NCBI GenBank assembly: GCA_948567375.1
Contig: OX419760.1
Coordinates: 16,740,001 to 16,804,000, forward strand
Length of the DNA: 64,000 nucleotides
From: Lunularia cruciata
Taxonomy: Eukaryota; Streptophyta; Marchantiopsida; Lunulariales; Lunulariaceae
Direction of reading: 5' to 3'
Notes under the pieces: generated by a model
Told to the model about the DNA's origin: nothing
What the model saw: only the letters and a program-made list of their open reading frames with translations
Database searches by the model: none
Part shown: piece by piece, positions 22,779 through 33,096 of the stretch
Layout of the letters: each line of letters begins with the position of its first letter
How positions within the stretch are numbered: position 1 is the first letter of the stretch
Program-made: the position numbers and the translations under genes

Positions 22779-24100
22779 CTAGTCTGCATGGAATAAAAGG
22801 CCTTCCTTGAAGGAGAAGGTGTTGTACTCCTTGTCACGTGCTGTTAGACGACCGTGTACCATTTGAAAGAAGGGATCTTGCTGTAGGGCTAACCGAAACT
22901 CGTTATGAATCTTGGGATCAATTGACACCGTTGTAATTGCTGCCATGATGAGAGGAAGAGACTTCAAATCAGGTCGTCGTGATAGAGCATCAGGGATGAC
23001 ATGGAACCGACCTGGTTTGTACTCAAGTTTGATGTCGAACAATTGGAGTTGCTCTTCCCATCGATGATGTCGACTCTTCATGTGCTCTAGGTGTAAGGTC
23101 TGCAACAATGGCTTGTGATCAGTTCGCATGATCACTTGTTTCCCCAAGAGATAATGCCTCCATACCTTGGTGGCATATACCATTGCAAGTTGTTCCCGAT
23201 CCCGAGCAGAGTAATTTCTTTCCGCTGTATTTAGTCGGCGAGACACAAAGGCAATTGGATGTAGTCCATCTAGAAATTCTTGTTGCAACACAACTCCAAT
23301 TGCAAAGTTAGAAGCATCAAAATCAACCACACAAGGTAGTTGAGGATCATATGGTTGAAGAATAGGTCTTGAAGACACCATATGCTTTAACTTCTGGAAT
23401 GCTTCTTCATGCTTGGTGGTCCACTGGAAGCTCGAGTTCTTTCCCAAGAGGTCAGTCAATGGTGCAGCCACGTGAGCATAATAGTGGATGAATCGTCGAT
23501 AAAAACTGGCCAGTCCATTGAATGCTCGTACTTCTGTAGCATCCTTTGGGGTAGGCCAATCAGTAATGGCCTTGATCTTCTCTTCTTCCATCTTGATCCC
23601 CTCTGATGAGATCTTATGACCCAAGAAGGTAACCTCCTTCTGCCAAAAAGCACACTTTGACTTCTTGCAGTAAAATTTCCACCGTCGTAGTCGTCTTAGG
23701 ACTTCTCGCACATGATTCACATGTTCTGCCTCTGTCCTGCTATAGATTAAGATATCATCTAAGAACACCACCACGGACCGATCTAATAGTCCCTCCAACA
23801 CTTGATGCATCTGATCCATGAAGACTGCTGGAGCATTAGTGAGTCCAAAAGGTAGAACTCTCCACTCAAAATGTCCATACCTTGTGCGAAAAGCAGTCTT
23901 TTGCACGTCCTCTCCTTCAATAGGAATTTGCCAATAGCCGCTACGAAGATCCAGCTTGGAAAAGTAGCGTGCTCCACTTAGTTGATCAAGCAAGTCATCG
24001 ATCCGAGGCAAGGGATATGCATTCTTCACGGTTTGCTTATTGAGCCCACGGTAATCAATACAGAAACGAAGTCCTCCATCCTTCTTTGGAACAAATAGTA
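22779..24100 (-). pseudogene. C1 reverse transcriptase and RNase H region
   Basis: Motifs include [65 protein letters not shown] (catalytic F/Y-X-DD block), then RNase H signatures [34 protein letters not shown] and [16 protein letters not shown]. Length and order match chromovirus Pol. Confidence 0.93.
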
Positions 24101-24128
24101 CCGGTGCTCCCCACGGAGAGGTACTATG

Positions 24129-25025
24129 TCATATGAAATCCTTCTCCAACAACTCTGTAAGTGTTGTTCGCAACTCCTCCAACTCCTTTGGTGAGAGCCG
24201 ATAGATTGGTCTACTCACTGGAGTACTCCCTGGCAATAACTCGATCTTGAAGGGCATACCTCGATCGGAGGGTAATCCCTTTGGCAGATCATCCGGAAAC
24301 ACATCTGCAAACTCCTGAACTATCCGATCAACCATTGCTTGATGCGGCACTTGGCCCTCCTCAGATTGTTCTTGTGCAATCGGCTTGATCCACACCGCGA
24401 ATACAGACTTATCGTCCTCCAAAGCTTGCTCTATGGCTGCTTCATTCACAAACTTCCCTTCTAGGGACTCATCTCTCTTCCAAGCTTGCTCCATGGTTGC
24501 CTTCTTGGCAAACTTCCCATCTTGGGACTCATCTCCCTTCCAGATTCGCTCTATGGCTACCTTCTCGACAAACTTCCCATCTTGGGACTGACTATTCTTA
24601 GGTGTCTTACTCAGAGGTGCCAGACAACCTAATCGGAAATTCCTACCTTGGTGTTGTACTTGAATTTGGTGTCGGGTCCAATCAAATTGAACCTTATGAC
24701 ATTCAAGCCAAGGTAGACCTAGAATGATATCATAATGTAGAGGTGCCACTACGAACCTCATACACTCCAAATACTCCTTCCCAATCTTGAAGGTAACAGG
24801 ATGCAAGGTGCGGAATGCAGAACCCTTTCTACCATCCGCCATCATCAAACTACTTCCAATCACTGGCCTGATAGGAATACCCAATTCCTTTGCCACTTGC
24901 ATAGATATGCAATTCTCTGAACTTCCAGAATCAACCAAAATTCTACAACCCCGATTAGATATCATACCTTGCAAGTGAAGCAAACTTGCATAGGTCGAGC
25001 CTTCAATCCCATTGGAACTAATCAA
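24129..25025 (-). pseudogene. C1 protease region and pol linker
   Basis: The retropepsin active-site loop reads ILVDSGSSENCIS (about 24900-24945), followed by YDIILGLPWLECHKVQFDW, the flap and C-terminal signature. Downstream lies a segment with a three-fold imperfect repeat of about 60 bp (SQDGKF and EGKF blocks, 24430-24600) before the linker to reverse transcriptase. Confidence 0.88.
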
Positions 25026-25051
25026 GCTCCCAGTAGGCGGCTCGAAATCTC

Positions 25052-25951
25052 CTACTGGGATTCCTCGTTTCCCGGATCATTCCGCTCCACAACCTTCACT
25101 TGGGCAACTTGTCGAGGTTGTCTATTCTTGAGTGGACATTCAACAATGCGATGCCCCAACTGGTGACAATAAAAGCAACCTCCATTTTGTCGTAATCTTT
25201 CTCTATCTGCTGTGCCAAGTGGTCTTCGCTGGATAGCATCAATCTCCATTGGTACCGGTTCTTCCACTCGTGGTACGGGTAGGTTTTGTGTAGGTCGAGG
25301 TCGAGACCAAGTTGTTGCAACTAAGGAATCAAAACGCTCAGCCAATTGCATGGCTTCTTCTACGTTCTGTGGCTCTCGCATGGTCACCTCCAATCTGGTT
25401 CGTGACTTCAATCCTCGCACAAATCGATCCAGAACTTCACCTTCTTGGATATCTGGAATTTGCATGATGATATTCTGAAATTGTGTGATGTAGCTTCTCA
25501 CCGAACCAATCTGCCTCAACTCCGCCAATTTATCTCGTGCAGCTCGGGTGGCATTTATAGTCTGAAATCGACCAAGTATTGCATCCTTGAATTCTACCCA
25601 TGTCAAAATTGGTGTAACAATTTGTCGTTCAGCTCTTTCTACTCTGAATCACCACCAAAGTTTTGCCACGCCATCCAACTGGCTAGAAGCCAAGAGAATT
25701 TGTTTCCGCTCATCTTGAAGATTGGTGGCTTCAAAGTAACGTTCACAGTCAAGCACAAAATTTTCCACTGTGCCTGGAACATTCTTGCCTTCAAACACCT
25801 TGGGTTTCGGAAATCGAATGCGATCTTCTCCATCTCGAACTGGCGCTCTGTCTATCTGTTCTCGTCGTTGCTGGTCTCGTTCATCCAACAATCGGGTAAG
25901 ATGCTCGATTTGTTGTTGCATTGCAAGGATAACATCCGGTATTGCGGCCAT
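25052..25951 (-). pseudogene. C1 gag region
   Basis: The frame starts at MAAIPDVILAMQQQIEHLTR near 25951, includes a capsid-like region (DCERYFEATNLQDERKQILL, AELRQIGSVRSYITQFQNII, VLDRFVRGLKSRTRLEV) and a CCHC zinc knuckle CFYCHQLGHRIVEC at about 25135-25180. C2 carries the same protein at about 60510-61400. Confidence 0.92.
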
Positions 25952-26207
25952 TGCTACTACCCTAATCCACTACCCTCAATTTATCTAGTTGATTAACACA
26001 TAGATACAACACGTCCACCGTTCTCCATAAGTCACAACTGGAAGTATCAAGGGTTCCTCTAACACGGTGATCATATGTAGAAAATTCTGCCCAAAGCGTG
26101 AGGTGATGAACTGTGTGAAACGATGCTTTGGTAATATCTGGACATGAAAGTCCCAATGGTTTGGCGGAAGTGGATTTGGTGGTCCATAAATTCCATCCAT
26201 CCCATTC

Positions 26208-26222
26208 CTGCTCTGATACCAA
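26208..26222 (-). other. C1 primer-binding site
   Basis: On the minus strand TTGGTATCAGAGCAG follows the 5' LTR, an initiator-methionine tRNA primer site. Confidence 0.92.
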
Positions 26223-26326
26223 TGTAAAAGACCAAAACCGAGGAGAGAAATAGGAGAATGGAAATTCACATTGGGACACTTGAATGAGGGAAAACTCCAA
26301 ATGCCTAGCATGAGCTTCGGCCTTGG

Positions 26327-26334
26327 TATTTATA
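26327..26334 (-). promoter_or_regulatory. C1 LTR TATA box
   Basis: On the minus strand the sequence is CTATAAATACC (TATAAATA core). The same box is at 60133-60140 in C2. It lies just downstream of the GAA/TTC cluster. Confidence 0.7.
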
Positions 26335-26354
26335 GGTATCATACAAGTCCCTTG

Positions 26355-26575
26355 AAGCTTCTCAAGAAGCTTCCTTGAGCCGCTTTCTTGGAGTGGAAGC
26401 CAAGTTAACTAGGAAGCTTCTCAAGAAGCTTCCTTCTAGAAGCCGCCTACTTGGCGTGCAAGCTAAGCTAGTTAGAAGCTTCTAGAAGCTTCCTTCTAGA
26501 AGCTACCTGCTTAGGGCACAAGTTAACTAGTTAGGAAGCTTCCTAAGAAGCTTCTTAGATGCTTCTAGAATATTC
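26355..26575 (-). promoter_or_regulatory. Cluster of heat-shock elements in the C1 5' LTR
   Basis: The consensus for heat-shock factor binding is alternating nGAAn and nTTCn pentamers. Here GAAGCTTCTAGAAGCTTC (about 26472-26491) is four contiguous perfect pentamers, and TTCTAGAATATTC near 26563-26575 is three more. Further GAAGCTTC pairs lie at about 26355, 26367, 26412, 26424 and 26537. The cluster is directly upstream of the TATA box in element orientation. Activity under heat is an inference. Confidence 0.7.
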
Positions 26576-26645
26576 TAGGCTATTTTGTCTTATTCTCTAC
26601 TTCGTAAGCTCAACTAACTTCGTCACTAAACTCCATATTGTTACA

Positions 26646-26650
26646 CAGGA
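26646..26650. repeat. Target-site duplication of C1 (right copy)
   Basis: CAGGA, identical to 20998-21002. Confidence 0.95.
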
Positions 26651-26725
26651 GGAGTTATTGAGGTCACAGATCCAAAGAGTGAAGATATTGGTACAGTTCA
26701 GTGAGACATTCATGATGATGTCTTA

Positions 26726-27640
26726 GTGATGGACTATCTTTGCACTAGTGTTGTGGGTGGCACAGTTGGAGCCAAGGAGAGAGAGTGTGTTCTTCAGCAA
26801 GCCAAACAGTTCAGATTGGAGGATAGATCCCTTTTGCATGTATGGGAGGATGGTAGAGTACGAGTAGTACCACTTCCATCTCAGAGACCACAATTGGTCC
26901 GTCATGCTCATGAGGAGCTAGGACATTTTGGAGTAAAGCGTAAGTATAGCTTACTCCAAAGTCATTATTGGTGGCGCGGTATGCAAACCAAGGTACAACA
27001 GTTTGTTGCCAGATGTGTGGTTTGTGACCGAGTTAGAGCATCATTCAATGCTCTTATGCCACAATTACACCCATTACTTATCATGGGATTGGGTTACCGT
27101 TGGAGTTTGGACTTCACCGGACCTTTACCGCTGGTTGTGAGACATCATTGGTATGTTTTGGTGATGGTGGAGCACTTCTCCAAATGGATTGAGTTGGTGG
27201 CACTTCTTGACAAGTCTAGTGAAGGGACAACTTACTCATTCTTGGATCAAGTTCTTAGTCATTTTGGTGCACCAGTTGAGGTTTTGACTGATCAGGGTAC
27301 ATAGTTCTTGGAGGGAGTTTCAGGTCTTGTGTGACAAGGCTTTGATTGATCATCGTACTACATCCCAAGATCACCCTGACGCAGATGGCTTAGCAGAGAG
27401 AGTGGTTCAGACGGTGAAGAGAGGATTGTGAAAGTATGGTTTGCAGAGAGGCCACTTGGGAGATTGGGCTCTCCAATTACCTTGGTTGGCCATGGGCTAT
27501 CGGTTCAGCCAGCAAGCCTCCTTAGCATCCTTCTCTCCATACTTTCTACTCTATGGACAAGATCGAGATTTATCTGCAGCCATTTGTCAAGATGCTATTG
27601 TAGTTTTGGACTTGGATGACCCTGATGTATAGATGAGCGT
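26726..27640 (+). pseudogene. M integrase region
   Basis: The translation begins with RDRSLLHVWEDG-type sequence, then an HHCC module (RHAHEELGHFGVKRKYSLLQ, CVVCDRV; about 26900-27035), then the catalytic core with WSLDFTGPLPLVVRHHWYVL and VEVLTDQGT (about 27100-27304), and a core end with PSPYFLLYG-like sequence. It is the continuation of M after the C1 insertion. Confidence 0.87.
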
Positions 27641-27848
27641 ATGTTTTCAGTGGGTAGAGATCTTTTGGAGAGTGATGTCGATGGCCTTTGAGAACTTGGC
27701 AATTGCTCAGCATACAGATACTTTATGCTATGCTACCATTCAAGGAGGAGGTTATAGACCCTTGATCCATTGATTTCATCAAGAAGACTATGTATATCTA
27801 TAGCAAACAACACCAACGACACTTGATGTTTCTACAAGCCACACTATC

Positions 27849-28148
27849 TTGAGAGTGCGGGAGGTTTTGCCATCTAGAGTCCTTGTGTTAGAAGGACATG
27901 ATGGTGTTGTTTGGAAGGATCATGTGTGCAATTGTGCACCATGCCACCTCACAAACATTGATGGTACTATGGACCCAAGCTTGGCACTTGTATGTGCAGG
28001 CTTGAGGTGTATGTTATGTGGCTCTTCTGATGGAGCTGCTACTATGTTAGTGTGTGATAGCTGTTTGAGAGGATGGCATATGGTATGTATGACTCCTCCC
28101 CTCATGGTGGTTCCTCAAGGACAATGGCTATGTCCTAGATATACTTGA
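27849..28148 (+). pseudogene. M integrase C-terminal part with PHD finger
   Basis: After VREVLPSRVLVLEGHDG and WKDHVCNCAPCHLTNIDG, a PHD finger begins at 28008: C-M-L-C, then CDSC, GWHMVC, TPPL and GQWLCP, running to about 28142. The C-X2-C ... C-X2-C-X4-H-X2-C spacing with the Trp and Pro-Pro-Leu is typical of PHD fingers. These read histone H3 tails (often Lys4 state). In chromoviruses a chromodomain takes this place; here a PHD finger does. With the methyltransferase domain it gives M both a writer and a reader of chromatin marks. DNMT3 proteins carry a related PHD-like (ADD) module, but the two domains here are far apart. Confidence 0.88.
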
Positions 28149-28302
28149 CCTATAGCTAGTTCATTCTTTATATGGTATAGATTGCAGACAGGCGACTAAT
28201 GATGGGGCTCCATAGCACCCAGCCTCTTGATCTTTGCCCATTAGAGGGTATACCATATACTTAGAGTAGATGGCTATTTGGAGTTAGAGGGACCTAACCG
28301 CC

Positions 28303-28316
28303 AGCTAGGGGGTGAT
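28303..28316 (+). other. M polypurine tract
   Basis: AGCTAGGGGGTGAT directly precedes the TGTGGCAC start of the complete LTR. This placement is the main reason to set the LTR start at 28317. Confidence 0.65.
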
Positions 28317-28860
28317 TGTGGCACTTTAGAGTCTATGACTTATGTGTGAGTTGTGCTTCTATAGTGTATGATGTTGACAGCGATGTATGTTGTGTAGCGA
28401 TGTATATACGCAAGACAGTTGTCACGCCATTTGTAGTATCGCATCTAGATTGCTCGGACACTAGAGTTCCAGTGATAGTAGTTAAAGTTATTTCAATAGT
28501 ATCTCAAAGACTACTTTCTGACGGTCAGATTTTGTGTTTAGGGTACAGACTTCACGGTGGGGCCCACCATCACTTTGCACCATTCACACCATCAAGTGTG
28601 CCATCAGCGGGACCGTTAGGGTTTCAGAGCTAGCTCAAGTCCAGGGGGTATAGTTTTGAAGTGAGCTCACTTCTTTGATGTTGAGCCTTCGAGTTCTTGG
28701 CTATGGTGGACAGAGACCGGCGAGCATCACCTGGATTCTCTATGCTTGAGTGGGTGTGGCTTGACTGTAATCAGTGCCCAATTGTTGGGAGTTTATAAAG
28801 TGATAGATCAAGTACTGATTTGAGTTGAGTTGAGTTGAGAGTGGTAAGCAATCTGATTAT
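28317..28860 (+). repeat. M 3' LTR, complete copy
   Basis: The 544-bp copy begins TGTGGCACTTTAG at the polypurine tract and ends CAATCTGATTAT, the same point at which the 5' piece meets its primer site. Inside it, at about 28413-28426, lies GACAGTTGTC, an inverted-repeat motif that marks where the outer ends of the whole M insertion fall. Confidence 0.8.
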
Positions 28861-28982
28861 TGTGGCACTTTAGAGTCTATGTATGACTTATGTGTGAGTT
28901 GTGCTTCTATAGTGTATGATGTTGACAGTGATGTATGTTGTGTAACAATGTATGTTGTGTAGCAATGTATATACGCATGACA
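28861..28982 (+). repeat. Extra M LTR fragment (first ~103 bp of an LTR) at the right end
   Basis: TGTGGCACTTTAG to GCATGACA repeats 28317-28416 with a few small length differences (a repeated ATGTATGTTGTGTA unit). It is followed by the G2 LTR. The 5' LTR piece lacks exactly this segment. Confidence 0.9.
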
Positions 28983-29535
28983 CCAGAGAACTCAATGAGA
29001 GAGAGATAGTTGTAAATGAAAGGATAATGAATACATCCTCACCCCTTGTTTATATACTTGTGAAATAGTTACGTACCAAAGTTACTAATTACTATAATAA
29101 CTCAAGTTACTAGACTAAAAGTCAAGTAAAGTCAAAAAGTAGAAAGGAATATCCATTCACATGGGCATATTCCACTAGCATATGATTTTATCTTGACCCA
29201 ACCACTAAGTCAAGGATTCCTTCACATGGGCTATCCTTGGACTAAAGAAGAATCCAAAACAAAAAGGCTTGCGGGCCCAAGAGTTCTCAACTCTTTCCTC
29301 AAAGCCAAACACCTAGGAATAATACCAAGTCAACACACTAGAATCCAAAATAGTGGTGCTCATCTTTTCCACTTCCTATAAAGTAAGGTCCCCTCTATCT
29401 TAGCTATGACTAACTTTAGCTAATCATGACTAATGTAGAACCATCCTTTATCTCTATATAAATAATATCTCTCAAGTACTTGTAATACCAAGCTAAAAAT
29501 CACAATACCACACACATGCACAAATGGGTGTTATA
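28983..29535 (-). repeat. G2 5' LTR, second piece (U3 side)
   Basis: The sequence resumes at CCAG/AGAACTCAATGAGAGAG and runs to GGGTGTTATA, the U3 end. A TATA box (TATATAAA on the minus strand) is at 29049-29056. Confidence 0.9.
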
Positions 29536-31620
29536 GTCCAAGGTGACTCTTTGAGATCCTTGTAACTTAAAGCAAACACATGGATAAATGTATGGAAAAT
29601 CTCCTCAAATCTTACCTTCTCCTCCTTGGTAACATTTGGACCATGCTTGAGGGTAGATATTTTCCTCTTTATCCCCTCTAGTGTCAATGATGATTTATCA
29701 AGATCTTTCAAACCTCTAGCTTAGGCACAAAATCCATAGCACACAAGGATGCACATTTGAATCAGATTAAGATTCATCTTCATTTGAAGAGGTCTCTTCC
29801 TCCATGCTGGTTTCCATAGCTAAAGCTCTTTCTCTTGAATTTATATCCCATAACCAAAAGAGGGTGTATTTGGATGTGAGGTTTGGTTGGTTTGGTAATT
29901 GGAATTGTGACTCAATGGTTTGAAGACTCAATTTTCAAGTACCTTTTGTGCCATTGATTAGTTGTTTGAGTTGCTCTCAACAATGGATTCCTACATACCA
30001 AATCATAACTTGCATCCGTCAAGACTTCGAAAGTCATGAGATTTTGAACTCCCATGATTGAGACCACCACCTTATCTATCACACCCACTAGTCAAACTTG
30101 TTGTTTTTTTGTCATACTCACCACAAAAGTTGAAGTTCTAGATGGTATTATACCTAACTTCTTCATCAACTCTCTTACATAACATTCACCATAGATCCTC
30201 CATTAACAAGTGCAACCCTGATGATATGACCATTCATCCTCACATAAATCTTGGAGGTATATTCTCAAGCTTCCCATGGTGTTGGTTTTGCATCCACTAC
30301 CTCCTTTAGTATTGGAGCCTCTGATTTCTTTTTCCTTTTGCTCTTTGTAGAACTCAAACAACCCCTAAGCTCCTTCCTCAAGGTAGATTCAAAGTCACTA
30401 GTTGATCCACTTTGATGTTGGCCCTATAACTACCAACATCTTCCAACAAATGGGAGTCCCATTGTTTCTTTGAGATCAAGAAATTGTCCATCTCCAACTT
30501 CTTCCTTAGAGGTTTTGTTGATGGTATTAAACTAGTAGTGCAAGCACTTCTTGGGGACATTGGACTATTTTTCTAGGTGTGGATTCTTGAGAAGAATGTA
30601 TATCATCTACAAAATGAGCTATCTTCTTCCCTTGTGCCAAAAGCTCAAAGTTAATTTAAGTTAACCCTTGGAGTTTGAGCACTCTCTCTTCTCATACTTA
30701 CTCTCAACCACATCTATTGATATTATCTCCTTGTCTCTATTTTTCACATGAGGTACTCAGGCTTCACCACCTCCCTCTTTCTCTCTATTTTCCTTCTCAT
30801 AACTCACTCTTCCATGGTATGTGGAATTTGGTCAATTTCTTTGGATGTGACCTCTACCTCAATAATTCAAACAATTTCTATCATTGAAATTGCTAGTTGG
30901 TTGGCTCTTACTATGGATAGTTTCCATAATCCTTAGGTCCTCTCCCAACATTCTGTTCCACCTCTCTCCTCTCCCATAGTTGCACTACATTGATCTTGAG
31001 ATCTATAAGTTGCTCCATGATAGTTTGAAGTGGAACTTTTGGTATTGGTGCAAGAATAGGAGCACCTACTACTTGTGGTGTCACCTTTGCCACTAATGGA
31101 TCAGAAGGCCCACCATATGGTGAAGGATAAAAAACCTCCTTCACCACCAAATCACTCTCATCTCCTTCCAAACTCTCCTCCATATGAACTACAATCTTGA
31201 TAGCTTCTACCATGGGAGAAGGTTTCTCACATGTCATCTTGGTACAGATTTTTGGTTTTTAACACTCCTACAAAATTCTTGGTGAGCATGGCTCCTACCT
31301 CAATTATGATAGTCTCCACATCATCCTCACTCTTCCTCAACACTACACAAAATTTGGACTCTAACTCTCCTTGTAGTCAAAGTCTCCCAAGACTCCTCTT
31401 GCCCATGTCTCTTCTCTCTTTTTTGGTATTTTGATTCATACCATGTAAGAGTTCCATCCTCAACAAAATCCAATAGTAATGAAGCCCACTCATTCTTTCT
31501 CTTCTCATCATAGTTTCCTATTGTCGTTTTGAAGTCTCTCACACAAGCCTCCACATCCTCTCTATTCTAGCCAAAGAAAATTGGAAGTCTCCCCATCTTA
31601 GCCCCTCATTACCTTTCCTT
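29536..31620 (-). pseudogene. G1 remains: pol linker, protease and gag
   Basis: Right of G2 the G1 sequence resumes: the pol linker (GPNVTKEEKVRFEEIFH, about 29590-29650), the protease region (about 30000-30250), the C-terminal part of gag (KKLEMDNFLISKKQWDS, about 30440-30520), and the gag capsid-like region (about 30911-31600, including LTWYESKYQKREKR). It aligns with G2, G3 and G4 but is far more decayed. Confidence 0.75.
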
Positions 31621-31847
31621 CCTTTGTATACATGTTTTTTTCCTTATTGTCTCTCACCTTATTACCGCACCATTTCAGAGTAGTCAACCATAAATAACAC
31701 AAAAGGTTTAGTTTTCTCTTGGATTTCCATTGCATGATCAAACAAAGTACATATTAGTAAAACTCTCATGGATAGTTTATCCATCAATTGAAAGGCTATC
31801 TCCATCACCAATCTTGAGAAGTATTTGATGAAGGTAATTTCTCCATA

Positions 31848-33096
31848 ATGGTACTAAGATTCTCCCTGAGATCGTTCACTAAAGTATTCAAAAGTGTAGT
31901 TACTCCACTACCCTTTTGGAAGTTTATCTACTCCACAAACCTCACACAACTCCTTGGTTTTAGATCTCCTTCTCCAAATCTTGATGAAGAAGGTCTAACT
32001 TGTAATCCCAAGTCAAGTAAGCCTCTCCTTTCCCTCAAGCTCTTTTTCTCAAAGGTCAATGGACATGAGCTTGCCTTATTTCCCTTCTCTCCACCTAAAA
32101 AGCACTTAGAGTCACTTTTTCCTCCAAGTGTTGTAGGTTTTTGGATCCTTTCAACACTCTCTTCTAAACTCTTGTTTTCTTCAAATAACTCCTACAATCA
32201 CCTCAAACCCTTGGAGAACCTTGTATAATCTCAAATTCCACTCTTGATGGCCTTCCATGCTCCCAAGATGAGTCTAAACATTCAAACATGCTGTTGGTTG
32301 TTCTCACACTCCTCATGCATGAGAACTCAACTCCCTTGAAATGATTATTCTTTACCATATCAGTCAATCCTCACAACTAGTAACTTTAAATCCTCTACAA
32401 CTGTTCACACACAAGCTTCACTTTAGGAAGTCCTCCCCTAAAACATCTCTGCCCTTTTCATCAAGCCATTTGGCCAAAAAACCTCTACGTTTCTCATGCA
32501 TCATCCCAAATTTAGTCAAAAACCATCCCCTTCATTTCAAAAATTTATAACTTTTTACACAAGAATGAACTCTCCCTAATTCTTGAGCCAAAAGATAAAA
32601 TAGCTTGCATTGAATGTTCATAAATGTTTTTGAAATAATCCAATTGAAAATGAAAAAATGACAAGCTCTGTACATAATTCCAAAGATCATGTAGTTTGTG
32701 GGAACAATTTACCTTACCACATTTGAAAATTCTAGCTCAGTGCATGTAGCAGCCTTTACAATAATTTTAAGTGTTCTAGCTGAAAGATAATCCAAGTTAT
32801 AATCTATGAAAATTTCAACTCTAGATCTCAAACTTGAAATTTGTCCCAAAATCATCATAATCCCCAAAATCTGTAATCTACCTCACATACTCTTTCCAAA
32901 TACTCTCATGTGTATAATATGTATAACATGATCTCAAAAACATTATAGTCAACTATAGGGTGTATAAATGGATCCAAGCTCTATAACATAAGTTTAACCC
33001 TCTCCAAGTGAGTTCTCATAGTCTTTTTTGTCTAATATACAATTGAACGTGGAATATTATTTTGCCTTCTAGAAATCCTAGCAATGAAACAAAAAA
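31848..33096 (-). pseudogene. G1 upstream leader reading frame and leader
   Basis: The minus strand of 31848-32230 aligns with the cysteine-motif leader frame of G3 and G4. From 32230 to 33096 the sequence aligns with their leader, including the FHVQFY-like start after the primer site at about 33070-33096. Strongly decayed. Confidence 0.6.

Larger units (their letters stand above)
21003..26645 (-). mobile_element. C1: young Ty3/gypsy chromovirus inserted in M
   Basis: C1 is 5643 bp with 423-bp LTRs at 21003-21425 and 26223-26645 and an exact CAGGA target duplication. It has an initiator-Met-type primer site, a polypurine tract, gag with zinc knuckle, protease, reverse transcriptase, RNase H, integrase and a C-terminal chromodomain. 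The LTRs differ at about six positions (about 98.6 % identity), five of them transitions at CpG sites, so this is among the youngest insertions in the window. It is nearly whole, with about five breaks by eye. Its LTRs carry heat-shock-element clusters. Confidence 0.95.
26223..26645 (-). repeat. C1 5' LTR
   Basis: The 423-bp LTR is almost identical to the 3' copy. It contains, in element orientation, a heat-shock-element cluster and then a TATA box. Confidence 0.95.
10750..28982 (+). mobile_element. M: Ty3/gypsy element carrying a DNA methyltransferase domain and a PHD finger
   Basis: M sits in the 5' LTR of G2. Flanks are ACTAG (10745-10749) and ACCAG (28982-28986), a likely 4-5 bp target duplication with one later change. 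In order it holds an LTR piece, a leader, gag with zinc knuckle, a protease-like region, a C5-cytosine methyltransferase domain, a 2.3-kb repeat-rich block, reverse transcriptase and RNase H, integrase, a C-terminal PHD finger, a full LTR and a further LTR fragment. C1 has inserted at 21003-26645. Without C1, M is about 12.6 kb, long for the superfamily. LTR copies are about 90 % identical, differing mainly by transitions. It is broken, with more than fifteen breaks by eye. Confidence 0.9.
3139..29535 (-). mobile_element. G2: Ty3/gypsy (Tat/Athila-like) LTR element, nested in G1 and carrying M and C1
   Basis: LTRs lie at 3139-3829 and at 10609-10749 plus 28983-29535; the second is split by element M. 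Leader, gag, protease, reverse transcriptase, RNase H and integrase lie in that order on the minus strand from 10608 down to 3830. With M removed the element would be about 8.1 kb. The flanking 4-mers GTCT (3135-3138) and GTCC (29536-29539) may be a target duplication with one later change. The primer-binding site resembles the Tat/Athila type (TTGCCGGGACC core). LTRs are about 95-96 % identical by eye. The element is broken in roughly ten places and also carries a tandem triplication inside its reverse transcriptase. Confidence 0.9.

Noticed and set aside
28420-28982. Reading TGTCACG...ATGACA (563 bp) as the M 3' LTR
   Set aside because: It has good TG...CA ends, but polypurine tract and primer site point to 28317 and 11200 as LTR borders, and both anomalies share one breakpoint. 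Kept only as the alternative explanation.
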